A stretch of 64,000 bases of DNA from Tilletiaria anomala UBC 951 (lineage: Eukaryota > Basidiomycota > Exobasidiomycetes > Georgefischeriales > Tilletiariaceae), in contig NW_013546987.1 of NCBI RefSeq assembly GCF_000711695.1, positions 85,814 through 149,813 on the forward strand, in the 5' to 3' direction. The position numbers and the translations under genes are program-made. Shown here one piece after another: positions 48,864 to 60,337 of the stretch. Each line of letters begins with the position of its first letter. The first letter of the stretch is position 1. Under the pieces are notes generated by a model, which was not told the origin of the DNA, did not search any database, and worked only from the letters and a program-made list of their open reading frames with translations.

Positions 48864-51272
48864 TCAATGTGGCGAGCCATATGGTGTATTGATCTCGGCA
48901 AGCTTTCCACGAGCTCTGCCGCCTTCTCTATTGCCGCTCGCAAATATGTGCCAGCCTTGTACTGGGCTTCCAGCCCTCGAAGGTGGGAACCAAGGTGGCG
49001 GCACATCGCCTTCGGAATGCGTGTCGACCCAGGCGCCGGGGGCAGTCGGCACGCCTTCGAGTAAACGTTGCTCGGCCTCGGAGAGTTCCTCCGTCGTGCG
49101 TCCACAATTGCAAGTCTGGTGTGAAGTGGCAGTGCGCGAGGGAAAGAAGCTATGCGCCCACGGCGAGCCAACGTTGAGCGAATTGCGATGCAGTGCAGAT
49201 GGAGTGGAGGAGACGCCCGGGGATTGCAACGGCGCAGGGTGCGAAGGGGTGAGCGCATGTAGGCCCGACTTGCGGACAGGGATGGGTGCCGCACGTTCGG
49301 GCGAAGAATTTCGGCTCTTGCGTCCCGACGTGAATGCATGTGCAAAGCCATGCCGGGTAGGGGAAGGATCACGGCTACCTGGCCGGCTGATGTTGGCACT
49401 GCCGGGCTGTGATGTATTCGGCGAGCCGCGCTTTGCGCCGGGTAGCGTGTAATTTAGCGGCGTCGTCGCCTTCCAGTGCTCGAGATCCGCGTGCGAGCTT
49501 TTGCGCGAACCTGCGAGCGAGTGTGGCAAGCTAGAAGGCAAGTAGCTTCCCGTCGGCGAAGGGGGGCGCGAGTTAACGGGCGATTCGAACGAATATGGCG
49601 GCAGATGGATGATGTCATACGTGCAACAGCACGAAGGGATGCAGACGGATCGCCGCATAGAGAACACCTGCACCTTGGGTTTGCCATACGAGTCACTATC
49701 ATCGCGCGTATCCAACACGGAGAGGCGTGAGAAAAAAACTTCCACGCCGATTTCGTGTGTCACACGGATGTCTGTCTTGCAACCGCGCACAGTACTGGGG
49801 CGAATGACCTGATCATCTGGTAGCCGCACAACAGAACGAATCTTGTAGCCTGAATTGTTTGAACCCGAGGCTTGAGTGCTACCTGGTGTACTTGCGCCAG
49901 GCGTCACCGCCTCGCCAGGCGTGATGGATCGCGACGTAGATCCATTGAGCGGCAAGCCAAAAGGAGAAATGCTTGGCGGGCCATTCCCTGCTCCTCGCCC
50001 TGGATGCCCGGGCAAATCTTCTCCATCGGCGATCCAAATGCTGGCCTCCAGTCCAGCGTCATCCACCTGCTTGCCCTTGTACGGCATTTGCCCTTTCTCC
50101 CACAGGCGCAGCTTCTCTGTCGGCAATTTTAGCCACGCCTTGCGGACGCTGCTATACATCTCGATCGTCTGCTCCATGAAGACGCGGATGGCGTGTACAG
50201 ACAGGCCTGGAGGCGGGTCAGGATGGTAGACGCTCAAATTCGCCGTGCCTCCGACTGTGAGCGACGCCGAGATGAGGGAGACACTCATGGGCCCGAGTGC
50301 TTCGTGCACATCTTGATATTGAACGTCCAGCGCTGTCGGCCCGCCATCGGGCTGGACGTGTAGGATGATAAAGACTTCCTGCCACGTGCTAATGTTGGAG
50401 CGTCCACGGCCGGCGCCTATGGCGGTGGCCGTCACAATGTACCGCACACGCGCATTCTTGAAACGCTCATAAGGTGCACTAGTTGCTGGGATGATGAATG
50501 CAAACTCGAAGCTACGGGGACCAGTGTCGGTCAGGACAGAATACCAACACCTGAGCAGTATCGTGTAGCTCACCCGTGGATGCCCTTCTCAAGATGCAAG
50601 CCATCATGTTTTGACATTATCGGCGCAACTGGCGGGGTCGTAACTGGAGCGGAGCTGTTTTGCAAGTCGAGCGAGTCGCCCCCTCCCTTCACGACCGATC
50701 CATTCACCGAGTCGCTCTGCGTCATGAGCAAGCTGGATGACGCCAGCGTCGGGCTGGTCGGCAAGCTAGGCGGCTCGCTGGAATTCTCGTCTCTGTGTCG
50801 GCCTCTGCCTCGCTCATCCACCGCCTGCGAGACTTCCTTCGCCTTGCTTTTGCCTTTTGAAGAGTGTTTGGCTGTGTGTTTTGCGTGCTTGTGGGCTGAA
50901 ACAGTGCCATCATCCAGGATCTCTACAGTTTTGTTCATGATGATCTTTTCCTCCCAACGCAGGCTATGCCCCGACGGAGTGGAAGCGCCTCCGTCAGGGA
51001 ATGAGAGAGTCTGGATGCCCTGCAATGTCACTTTGACGCCTTGGATGGTGCGCTCGCTCTGCAAGCAGGGGCCGCAGTAATCAGCCGAAACGTTGCACCC
51101 TGGACATTATCTATTCATAGAGCCTTACAGGACATTTGATCTCGACCAAGCCGCTGAGCGTCTTGTCCTCTCCTGGCAAGTCTGAGTTAAGTGGCGGAGG
51201 GTGGACGAAGATGTCCTCGGACACGAGGTGCAGCGATACCTCGCACCCATTGTGCACGAGACTGTTGATCAT
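48864..51272 (-). CDS. Alpha-arrestin (ART-type) trafficking adaptor
   Basis: Exons 51129-51272, 50574-51058 and 48864-50511 give 758 aa. Arrestin N-domain strands: EVSLHLVSEDIFVHPPPLNS, LSGLVEIKCP-SERTIQGVKV, and HLEKGIHG-FEFAFIIPATSA (rebuilt by intron 2, 62 nt). Between these lies a ~100-residue disordered insert with a Lys/His-rich patch. The C-domain follows, ending in SVCIPSCCCTYDIIHLPPYS (about residue 500), a signature of fungal arrestins. The rest is a Ser/Pro-rich tail (SPTGSYLPSSLP, SGRKSRNSSPER); I do not see a canonical PPxY beyond LPPYS. ART proteins recruit Rsp5-type ligases to permeases at the plasma membrane. A permease gene lies about 5 kb away, which may be coincidence. Confidence 0.85.
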
Positions 51273-54200
51273 TTTGAGCCAGAAGAGCTGCCTCTGAGCA
51301 GCTGCGGCGCGCCGGCGCGAGCCAGTCCCTGGTGGTAAACCTGGTTTTGAAAGTAACCCAGACGAGCAGTCGCTCTACGTATCGAGTTATGCACAGCTCA
51401 GGGTGACTGTGTTAGGTGAACCGATCGGTCATCGTCGCAACCCCATAGATTCGAGCACGTCGGGATTGAAAGGAAAGAAGTGAGAAGCAGATGATTGCAA
51501 TGAACGAGTAAATCTCCAATGCAATGAACTGTTCGCGCTCTTGACCGAAGCTATAACAAGCTCGTCCTGTTACAATGTTTACGATCACGTCCTTCACTGC
51601 TCACCGGTGTTGAAAGCTCGCTGACGCGCTGACGGACTGCTGAGGCCAAAATTTTCGCTAGATAAGCAGCAAGCACCTGCCCCCTGCCTTGCGCAAAAAG
51701 GCCCACAAGAGCGCCCCCGCAAGGCACAGTGGGGCCGCTTGCATTAGGTCAAACAGTGGAACGGAGACTAAAAGTGGGTTAGAGACTGTCCAGACTGAAT
51801 GGATTGAGAGGCGTCGAGCGCACACAGGAGGGAAACGTGACGCGCAAGCAGGCCAGCACTGCTCAAGCGCTCCATGTCTCCATCGAGCAATCGTTCCATG
51901 CGGCATGCGCTCATGACCAAGTCTGCTCTTATCAACCACATCCCACAAATCAAGCGCTCTGTACTCATTCACAAGAGCACAAGCGCTCAAGTCTTTCCAA
52001 CTCTGAACAGACTGCAAAGCTCTCAAACATTGATGCATAGGTTTATAGTTCATGCCGCACATCAAACCACATTCTTATCAAACACTGAGGCAGGGGCAGA
52101 ATCGTTCTCCTGGGGAATTACCCGCTCTGGCTTCGGTACTGAGCAAATTTCGGAGATGATGTGACAGCACTGGGCGCGTGAGCACTAACGCCACTGAGCG
52201 CGTCAACCCAACCCCCGAGAGAGGACGAGAGACATTACGTCCCTACAAACATCAGTGAAGACAGGTCACCAGGACAGGGCGAGAGGTACACCAATGGTCA
52301 AACTTTGTTGCGAGGTTTTGTTGGCATGCGGCAACAAAGTGAAGGGCGAGAACAACCACCGAGTTCGAAAAGCATGCAAGCAAATGGATGGAGGCCATAT
52401 ATCCGCCGAGCAGGTCAGAGCGGCCAGAACTGCCAGACGCGTCATTTCATTTGGTTACGACTGATGCACAGGCGGCAGGCCGCTGACGCCAGCCGGGCCT
52501 GCTGATTGCTGGAGGGAGCTGGGACTGGAGCGAACATACCCGTCAGTACAGCGGTCAGAATCAGGCCAGATAGAGCATGTACGCCAGGCCGTGCCCAGCC
52601 GGTACTTTGGATAGCCTGTGGGAGAGTTGCAATGTTCATCCAACCTGTTGCAACAGCCTCGCTTTGACAATGTAGTGCGCAATACATGGGCTGCAATCTG
52701 CAACAGAAGCCGGAGAGAAGGGAATGGCAGTCAGCGCCGCGCGCGAGGCCGCGAGCGTCTATGAGGCATGGCTCATGAGGTACGCGGCATTTAGTCCAGT
52801 TTCAAGTCTCACGCGCGTCAAGAGCAAGAGCGGCGAGAGCGAGCGAAGGTTCTCGACTCCGACGGGAATCTTTGTTGACACCGCCACCATCATGCTGCGC
52901 CATCCACAGGTCTGATAACATCCCTAGTAAACGGGTAGGTCGGGAGCCGCATCGTGCAGTGAGGAATTTGTACCTGTGTATCACGTCGACTACTCGACTT
53001 CTGCCGCGACGCGAGAGGAAGACAGGAGGCGCCAGATTCAGCTACCAGCTTTGCATGTATGTCGCGAGTCTGTACTGTGCAGCCTTGTTAACCATATTGG
53101 TGTCGTTGGTCCACCTGGTCCGCGCAGCATGCAGACTTCAGTACCTCCTTGCATTCTGCCCCGGCCTTTCATTTGCGCGGCGTTGCATGGGCGCCGGCCC
53201 ATGCCTGCGCCTGCCTAGAACTTTAGGTGCTGCCGCTGACTGTATTGTGAATCCCGCGTACAGCTTCAAGGCTGATAAATACGAAAGTACATGGGGAAAG
53301 CTGCTCCAGCCTCCAGGCCGCTTCCCATTCGAAAAGTAAGAGAGATCGTTTTTGACTTGCTGGCATATTGGAGACCTTACAGGATATGGCGCTTGGCTCT
53401 TTCCCTCCTTTGCGGGTTTGCTTTCGCCATCGTCGATCGTGCACGACGGCGATGGGGTTCCGACGGTTTTCGGCACATCAGCCCTGACACGTCGCAGCAT
53501 CGAGCCTACGGTAGCTCGTCCTCGTGAAGCACTCTTTCCTGTATTCGGATGTACTGCCTGAAAAGAGCTCTGTTCCCCCGGGGGGCAGTTGGATCATGAA
53601 CTTGCGCGGAGAAGACTTACATATGCGACCATTTCGCGTCCAATGTCAATTGCACATAAAACGACCGAAGGCAGCAGTGCATATCTGACTCTGCATCTGG
53701 ACAGGCTGGTCTTGTTTTACGTATTCTCCCATACTACGGCGCGAGACTGCGTACAGTGTGTATCGGAATGGACCAAAGAGCGGGGGCATGATCCTGCGTG
53801 CGCGCGTGCCATCACTTGTTATCCCAAGGTAGTCACAGTTAGATACCTGAAAGGATGGAAGTGACAGGGCTGCAATCTTTGTTCATCGTCACCTACCCAT
53901 TTGCGCCCAAGAATGTCGATCATTACTGCCATCAGTACGCAGCCGCCTTTGCGCTGGCCCGCGCATACGTGGACCATGGGCTTTGCGGCCTCGGATGCCA
54001 GCGTTGCCATCTGATCCGGTAAAGGACCCGAAGTGAGAATGATACGTGACTATGCTGAGCGACTACATAATGCCAATAGACATAGATCCAGATTGGCTAT
54101 AACGCCTCGCCCGCTGCTGGAGGGTGAGTTTGGCTCGGCTCGGCTTGCCGCTGCCACACGTCCCAGTCCATCCCCGGGTACTGGGTCGACCTGGGCGCTG

Positions 54201-54554
54201 GCGGTCGGTCTAGGATCAGACGGGCAGGAGTGAACTCGTATATTGAACCTTGAACTTGAATTAATCATTCGTCTGCTAGGTGTTCATCCTCGTATGGATC
54301 ACGCTTCCGTATCCTACCCCGCCCACGCAGCAGGACCACATTCTCATATGTCCCAGATGCAGCTGTCCGTCTTGGCACCGGGCACCGGTGTACAGCTCGC
54401 CAATCGCTTTATGACTAACTTTACAGTTTACAGAGTGCAGACGACGCAATTCTCGCCTCATTGTTCCATCGCCGCGTCACTTGGCGAAGTGGCTTTGAAT
54501 GTTGTTGCAGACCATTCCCCCTCCCCCGCCCCTCTACTCTCCAGGCAAGCCAGA
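51273..54554. other. Gene-poor region, left part
   Basis: About 3.3 kb upstream of the alpha-arrestin with only short, mutually overlapping frames (longest 155 codons, 52872-53339) and no recognised domain, tRNA or rRNA. I see no multi-exon protein comparable with those found elsewhere. Possibly regulatory, lncRNA or decayed sequence. Confidence 0.4.
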
Positions 54555-54922
54555 AGAGTTGGCCCGGAAACCTGGGAATTACTTGGTCCCGACAACCAAA
54601 ACCTCCCGTAAACGCCTGTAAATCCTTTCTGGGAAACGACTGCTCGTTGGAAAGCTACAGTAACCCCTGAACACTCTCTATGTAGCCACCCATATTTCGC
54701 TAGTAAAGTTAAATAATTATGGGGCCTATTCCGTCTCTGCCTCCAGAGCACGGGTTTGGGGGTTTCTAGGCCAAGAAAAGGCAGTTTCTGAAGGGTTTGC
54801 GGGTCCTGGAAACCCACTGGAGTGGCAAGGTTTGCGACACATCCCCAGCAAGGCTCGGAAGGTATCAGGGAAGGAACTCGGAAGTTCCCGGCGGCAGCCC
54901 ACACGGGTTCCGGGCCAACTCT
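54555..54922. mobile_element. MITE-like non-autonomous element with 15-bp terminal inverted repeats
   Basis: The 15 bases at 54555-54569 (agagttggcccggaa) are the exact reverse complement of 54908-54922 (ttccgggccaactct). Allowing one mismatch, the match extends two bases outward. The interior (368 bp in all) contains no transposase and no long frame except one that passes straight through it. AGCCA occurs just outside both ends, offset by one base on the right, a possible but not exact target duplication. Size and structure fit a MITE or deleted DNA transposon. No second copy is present in the window, so family status is unproven. Confidence 0.5.
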
Positions 54923-56352
54923 ACTAGCCACTTGCCAGCCTGCATCTGCCTAGCGGCCCAGCGACCGGCGCCTGTTCGATATTGGTTGCTGAAGCGGGCT
55001 TGAAACGGGCTCGACTTCGAGCATACTTTCATTGCGTCATTTTCCTTGGTATCTCTTCTGCTCCCTTTTTATCGCTACTCTCTCGGTGGGCTGAGCGCTC
55101 GTCCAGTCGCCCTACGGCTTATCTGTCGAGGTTCCTGATTCTCGTACCTCAAAGGATTGAAAACCACAATGCCTAGACAGTGCCCAATCTGCTTGCCCAG
55201 ACTTTCAGGGGCAAAGACAGATAAGGCCAAGAGATTCCCCCATTGCGCAAAGACCAGAGGCTGCATGATCTACGGGGTGTGTACCTGATAGGAGGGAGAC
55301 CAGTGGACTCAGGTGGACACTGACATAATGGCTGAGATAACGAAGTTAAAAACTTGCTTGTTTCTTCCGCCCGTGGTATCATAGAGCGAAGCGATACTAG
55401 GGGCATCAGCGCAGTGAAAGAGTTGCGGCAGAGAGCACACCGCCTAGGGTCTCACCGTTGCTAGCCGAATCACAGCGCTCTGGTGACGGGGTCCTAAGTG
55501 CTCGATTGCATGCAGTCCAGCAGAGCCCTGCACCTGGGCCTTGTGCAGAGTGGCAGCACTGGGCGCCTGTGGCCAAGCGGGCTACAGAGTGCTCACATTT
55601 AAACAGAGGAACAAGGCATCAGCTCTGGAGGACGGTGGCTGCAGAGAAGCGAAAATGTTCAACAGCGGTCGAGCCATTTCCGCAGCCATGACTGCGGCAT
55701 CGCCAGAAGTGAAGGAGCTAGATAGCGGCGTGGGATCGCACGAAATGGATGTACATACACACAGGCACAGTACGTTGGCGGCACGCACTCTCGCCCCCAG
55801 TCGACCGAGCTCTCGCAGGCTGGCGCCCACATACAATCTGGATGGGCCAACCGTGGCCCAGCTCTCATTTGACCTCGCTCCCACTCCTCTCACACGGATA
55901 TATAGAGCCTTCTGCACGTCGCCGATCCCTGGACATTCCCACCGCCACCTTTCCTCCTGCTGGACGCCTACCCCCCTCCCTCTTACCGCTGCTGCAGATC
56001 AGCTTGCGTATACAGGGCCCATCCCTTCCCTCGTGTCTCGCTTGGAACACTCTGCCAGGAGACGACGCGATTACTCTTGAGAGGCCAGAACTCCGCCCCG
56101 GGAAGACGCTGCTCACTGGACGGTGGCTTGGTAAAAAATATTCGCAACTCTCCCAGATCCGCTTTTCATCCTGCCGACAATCAAACGCGCCTTGTGGGGA
56201 AGCACTAACGTCTTCCACTCCCGCGCATCTCGGCTCTCGCCCAGCATCGCAAGTCCCCCAGCGAGATACCCACCGAAAGGACATCTCTTGATTTAATCTA
56301 ATTCAATCGGCCCCGCCTTATCAGCCGATTCTTACCCGCTACATACACCAAC
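54923..56352. promoter_or_regulatory. Gene-poor region, right part, and permease promoter
   Basis: About 1.4 kb. A 39-codon frame at 55169-55288 has a CPIC/PHCAKTRGC pattern of spaced Cys, zinc-finger-like but with no family. GATA-type strings (GATAAG at about 55220, GATAAC at about 55335) and a TATATA at 55899-55904 followed by a pyrimidine-rich stretch to about 55990 look like promoter parts of the permease. In fungi GATA factors control nitrogen permeases; use here is inferred. Confidence 0.35.
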
Positions 56353-58568
56353 ATGGGCTTCTTTCGCGACTTTGCCGACTCATTCCGCCTGGAGCCCGCG
56401 CCGGTGCCGATCCGCGTGCTGGATGCGCCGCCGAATGTGACCGGCGGCTCCGAGAACGGCGCGGGCGCAGCCGATCTGAAGGACACAGACTATGAGAAGG
56501 CGATCGACCCAGAGAAAGGTACCGTCGGTGGTGTTGTCGCGGTCAATGCCGACGGCAGCGGTACGCGCGTCACGTCTGACGAGAGCGGCCTCAAGCGCAA
56601 CCTCACCCAGAGGCACATGCAGATGATCGCCTTTGGTGGCTCCATCGGCACTGGTCTCTTTGTTGGCTCCGGCGGCGTGTATGCCACCGGTGGCCCCGGC
56701 TTCCTGCTGCTCGGTGAGTAAGGAGATAGTTCCACCATCGTATACCGGCGGTTGCTAATAACGAATGATTGCGCGCATGGGCAGACTACACCCTGATCGG
56801 GGTCATGCTCTTCTGCGTCGTCATGTCGCTTGGTGAACTGGCAACGGTCTTCCCCGTCTCTGGTTCTTTTGCCGCTTACAGTAAGTCTCACGAGTAATCG
56901 AGAAATTGGAGAACGAACAACCGGATTGACACTTCATGGGTTGTTTCCCTCTAAACAGACACTCGCTTCATCTCTTCCTCGTATGGTTTCGCCATGGGCT
57001 GGAACTACTGGATGCAGTGGTTCATCGTCCTACCGCTGGAGCTTGTCGCCGCGTCGATCGTGATCGAGTATTGGGACCCGAACAAAAACATTTCGCCCGG
57101 TGTCTGGTTGATCATCTTCCTCATTGCCATCACCATCATCAACCTGTTCGGCGTTCGCGGATACGGTGAATTCGAATTTGGCTCGAGCATGATCAAGATC
57201 ATCGCCGTCATCGGCTTCATCATCGCTGGCATCGTCATCACCGCTGGCGGCGCCCCCAACGGCGTCGCAACGGGCGACTCGTTCTGGCACACGCCTTCCG
57301 GTGCCTTCTTCAATGGTTTCCAGGGCTTCTGTAGTGTCTTTGTCGCCGCCGCGTTCGCTTTTGCCGGAACCGAGCTGATCGGCCTTGCCGCAGCCGAGAC
57401 AGGCAACCCGCGGAAGGAAGTTCCCAAGGCTGCAAAGCAGATCTTCATGCGTATCCTAGTGAGTCGTATAGCAAGATGGGCATGTGTTGCGAATTGGACC
57501 AGAGCACGCACTGACACGACAAGGACAAATATTGTACTGCAACAGCTCTTCTACGTCCTCGCTCTGCTCATGATCACGCTCACTGTTAACCCGACCGATC
57601 CTCGTCTGCTCGGTGGGTCGTCGAGCTACGATGCGCGCGCCTCGCCATTCGTAATCGCCATCACCAACGCCCAGATCACGGGTCTGCCGTCCGTCTTCAA
57701 CGCAGTCATCCTCATCTCAGTTTTGTCCGTAGGTAACTCGGCTGTGTACGCCGCGTCGCGCACGCTCCTCGGGCTCGCGCAGGCCGGCCAGGCGCCGCGC
57801 ATCTTCACATACATTGACCGTCAGGGCCGCCCGCTGCCAGCCGTTGCGCTGTCGATGGCCATGGGCTTCCTCTCGTTCCTCGTCTACAGCACGTCCACAA
57901 CGACGGTGTTCAACTGGCTCCTCGCCCTCTCGGGTCTCTCTACCGTCTTCTCGTGGGGCTCCATCTGCGTCTGCCACATTCGTTTCAGGCTCGCCTGGGC
58001 GCGCGCCGGTCACACGCTTGAGGAGCTGCCGTGGAAGTCGCCGCTTGGTGTCGCTGGCTCATGGTACGGCAGCATCTTCTGCCGTGAGTGTGGACCTGGG
58101 TGTGTCTCTAGATTATATGCTGATCTCGAAGGTATTTTTACTCTCTCGTCGGCTTTTGATCACTTTTCTCAAACGCAGTTTTGGTTGTCATCTTCCAGGC
58201 CATCATCGCTGCCTGGCCGATCGAAAGCTCAAACCCCGATGAGCGCCTTTCACCGGGCGACCGCGCCAGTAACTTCTTCCAGGTGAGTCTTACCCCACTC
58301 GTCAGGCGGGGTGTAATATGTACGTGAATGGCTAACATCCTGATCTTGCTCTGAATGTACACTTCTGCAGAGCTTCCTCGCCTTCCCAGTCGTCTGCATC
58401 TTCTGGATCATCGGCGAGATATACTGGAAGGGGGGCTTGCTGCGAATTGACGACATTGACATTGTCACTGGTCGTCGCGATCCGGTCCCTGTCGAGGTGC
58501 TCAGGCGCGAGAGGGAGGAGGCGAAGAACGCGCCGCTCTACAAGAAGGTCTGGAATTTCTTCTTCTGA
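56353..58568 (+). CDS. Amino-acid permease (yeast AAT/GAP family, APC superfamily)
   Basis: Plasma-membrane amino-acid/proton symporter. Exons 56353-56713, 56785-56880, 56959-57458, 57546-58083, 58179-58282 and 58371-58568 give 598 aa. An acidic cytosolic N-terminus leads to LKRNLTQRHMQMIAFGGSIG and TGLFVGSGGVYATGGPG (the TM1 substrate signature), SLGELATVFPVSGSFAAY, FAGTELIGLAAAETGNPRKE, and the TM8 region SVLSVGNSAVYAASRTLLGL. About 12 hydrophobic segments can be seen. The C-terminus ends VLRREREEAKNAPLYKKVWN, as in general permeases. Intron 3 (87 nt) is a multiple of three and stop-free. Substrate range is unknown. Such permeases are usual cargo for arrestin-Rsp5 downregulation. Confidence 0.92.
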
Positions 58569-58979
58569 AGGGATCTATTCAGGAAGAATAATCCAAGGCG
58601 CCCAGGGAATGGGACGTCTTGCAGTCTGCCCTCATTCGACTCGCCATGCGAATACCTGCTCTGCGCGAGCCTGCTTAAAAGTACCTATTGGCCGTTTGCG
58701 TCTATTCGCTCCACTATACTCGCAATGCATATTTGTCGAAAGAAAGGAAGACAGAAAAATTGGGTGTCGGAAGCTGCTTGGACTGTCGAGTCGTGCGTTT
58801 GCAGTTGGTATTTACATGGTACAAAGGAAGCAGAAACTCACCGACGAGGAAGAGCAGTTCGCAAAAGCGCAAATGTGATGGGGTTTGGGAGAGGATGAAT
58901 GATCTGTGCCTGAAAGCGATCATGAGCGCAGCGTGATCGGAATCGAGAAAGTCTGATACTGGACGAGCTCGCCGGTTGC
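58569..58979. other. Convergent 3' flank, permease / small gene
   Basis: 411 bp. No gene seen. Confidence 0.45.
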
Positions 58980-59704
58980 TTATGCACAGGAGAAGCAGTA
59001 AGCCGCTTTTTCGTCAGCTCCCGTGACCTCGCCTTGCAACCGCACGTCTACCGAAAGTGGTTGCCCTCACCTGGTAGGCGTTTTGCGTCTCAAAGACGCC
59101 GAGGTAATATTTCTGTGCGCCCTCACCAGGAACGAAGTCTAGCGTCGGGTTGATTGTGATACTGGAGTGGTATTGCTCAGGCTATCAAAGACACAGTACG
59201 ATCATCAACACCCCTACCTTTTCGCTTCACCTCTCGACAGGGAGAGAGAGACGATTGCGATGTGACTCGCAGTGACATCAAGCGCAATGATCTGCCCGGT
59301 TGCGCTGAGCGCAGGGCTGCTGATCCCTTGCGCCTCGGCGGTATCTGCCGAGTAGAGGAGAAGCGAGAGCTCGTCTTGAAGAAAGTCGGGCTGCAAAAGA
59401 AGAACTCGAAGGGTTCGTCCACGAGTACCTCCTGGTGCGGTTTGGGCAGCATCTCACCTCTGTGTTTGGGACCCTGCGAAGGGTTGCACCCCAGGGTCGG
59501 CCGAGCGGCCTTGTCGGCGTCGCTGGGCAGCGCTTTGTGGCTGGCCACAAGTGGCCGCGACGCAGGCGCCCAGGATAACGAGGGAGCAAAGGCATGCTGG
59601 GCGACAGCAACGGGCGATACTGCCGTCATCGCGCAGAAAGAAAGGGAAGAGGCGGCGGTGAAGACAGACAACTTGCACCTAGGAGTGTAAGGGGAGCGCG
59701 TCAT
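58980..59704 (-). CDS. Putative secreted protein of unknown function, 5' end uncertain
   Basis: Three 3' exons fit each other in phase: 59218-59390, 59071-59161 and 58980-59027. Together they read PDFLQDELSLLLYSADTAEA ... LDVTASHIAIVSLSLSRGEAK, then SITINPTLDFVPGEGAQKYY and LGVFETQNAYQ, then VTGADEKAAYCFSCA and stop. Splice sites are good (AAG|GTAGGG; a pyrimidine-rich TTCTTCTTTTGCAG acceptor at 59391). The 5' part is not resolved: an ATG at 59704 opens a frame with a hydrophobic, signal-like stretch (FTAASSLSFCAMTAVSPVAV), but its phase does not match exon 59218-59390 without a further intron. I recognise no family. The C-terminal half looks like a conserved beta-rich extracellular domain. 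Confidence 0.45.
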
Positions 59705-60337
59705 GTTTGCTTGCGTAAAGCCTGCGAAAGGCCAAGATGTCAGGTGGACGCGAGGGTGAATATACTGCAGGAGAGAGCCAGGCAGCAATTGTTTCAAGAT
59801 GGACAAAGTCAGCAGATTTTATTGGAAAGCTTAGTTAGCGAGCGGCTTTAGGGCGAGCAAGGCAAGGTTCAGGTCCAAAAAGCAACAGTCAAATCGAGAT
59901 GACGAAGTCCTCGGCGAGACTTGTGCTGATTTTGTTCCAGCTAGCATAAAGTATTACGCATCAGACGCGAGAGCGCGCCGATCAGTCCGTTGATGAGTGC
60001 GATATGTGAGCTTTTCTGTGCTCCAAATTGGCTCAATGGTACGACCTTGACGTGCCATCTTCTCAGTGGAGACAGGCAGGAGTGGAAAAGGGACTGCTGA
60101 GCCCAGGGACAGTTGGCTCATGAGAATGCAAACCGGGGAAGCCAGTGTCTCTGAGTTCGTGGGCAAGGACAGGCCAGCGATTCATTTGTATGATGATTGT
60201 GCATACATACTTGTGAGAGCCACGAGGTCAATGTCGAACGTCGAACATTCATATTTCCAGTGCAGAGGTACCTATGCACTGCAATGTACAGGCCCGATGC
60301 TGGGTGAGAATCTGTAGATTGCACATCACGAAGGGTT
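59705..60337. other. Intergenic, no gene seen
   Basis: 633 bp with short frames only. Confidence 0.4.

Noticed and set aside
54458-54931. 157-codon minus-strand frame spanning the MITE-like element
   Set aside because: Runs through both inverted repeats and flanks, no domain; chance frame.
55541-56291. Two overlapping ~180-codon frames upstream of the permease
   Set aside because: They lie across the TATA-like box and pyrimidine-rich leader; Pro/Ser/Arg-rich with no domain, best seen as promoter and 5' UTR.
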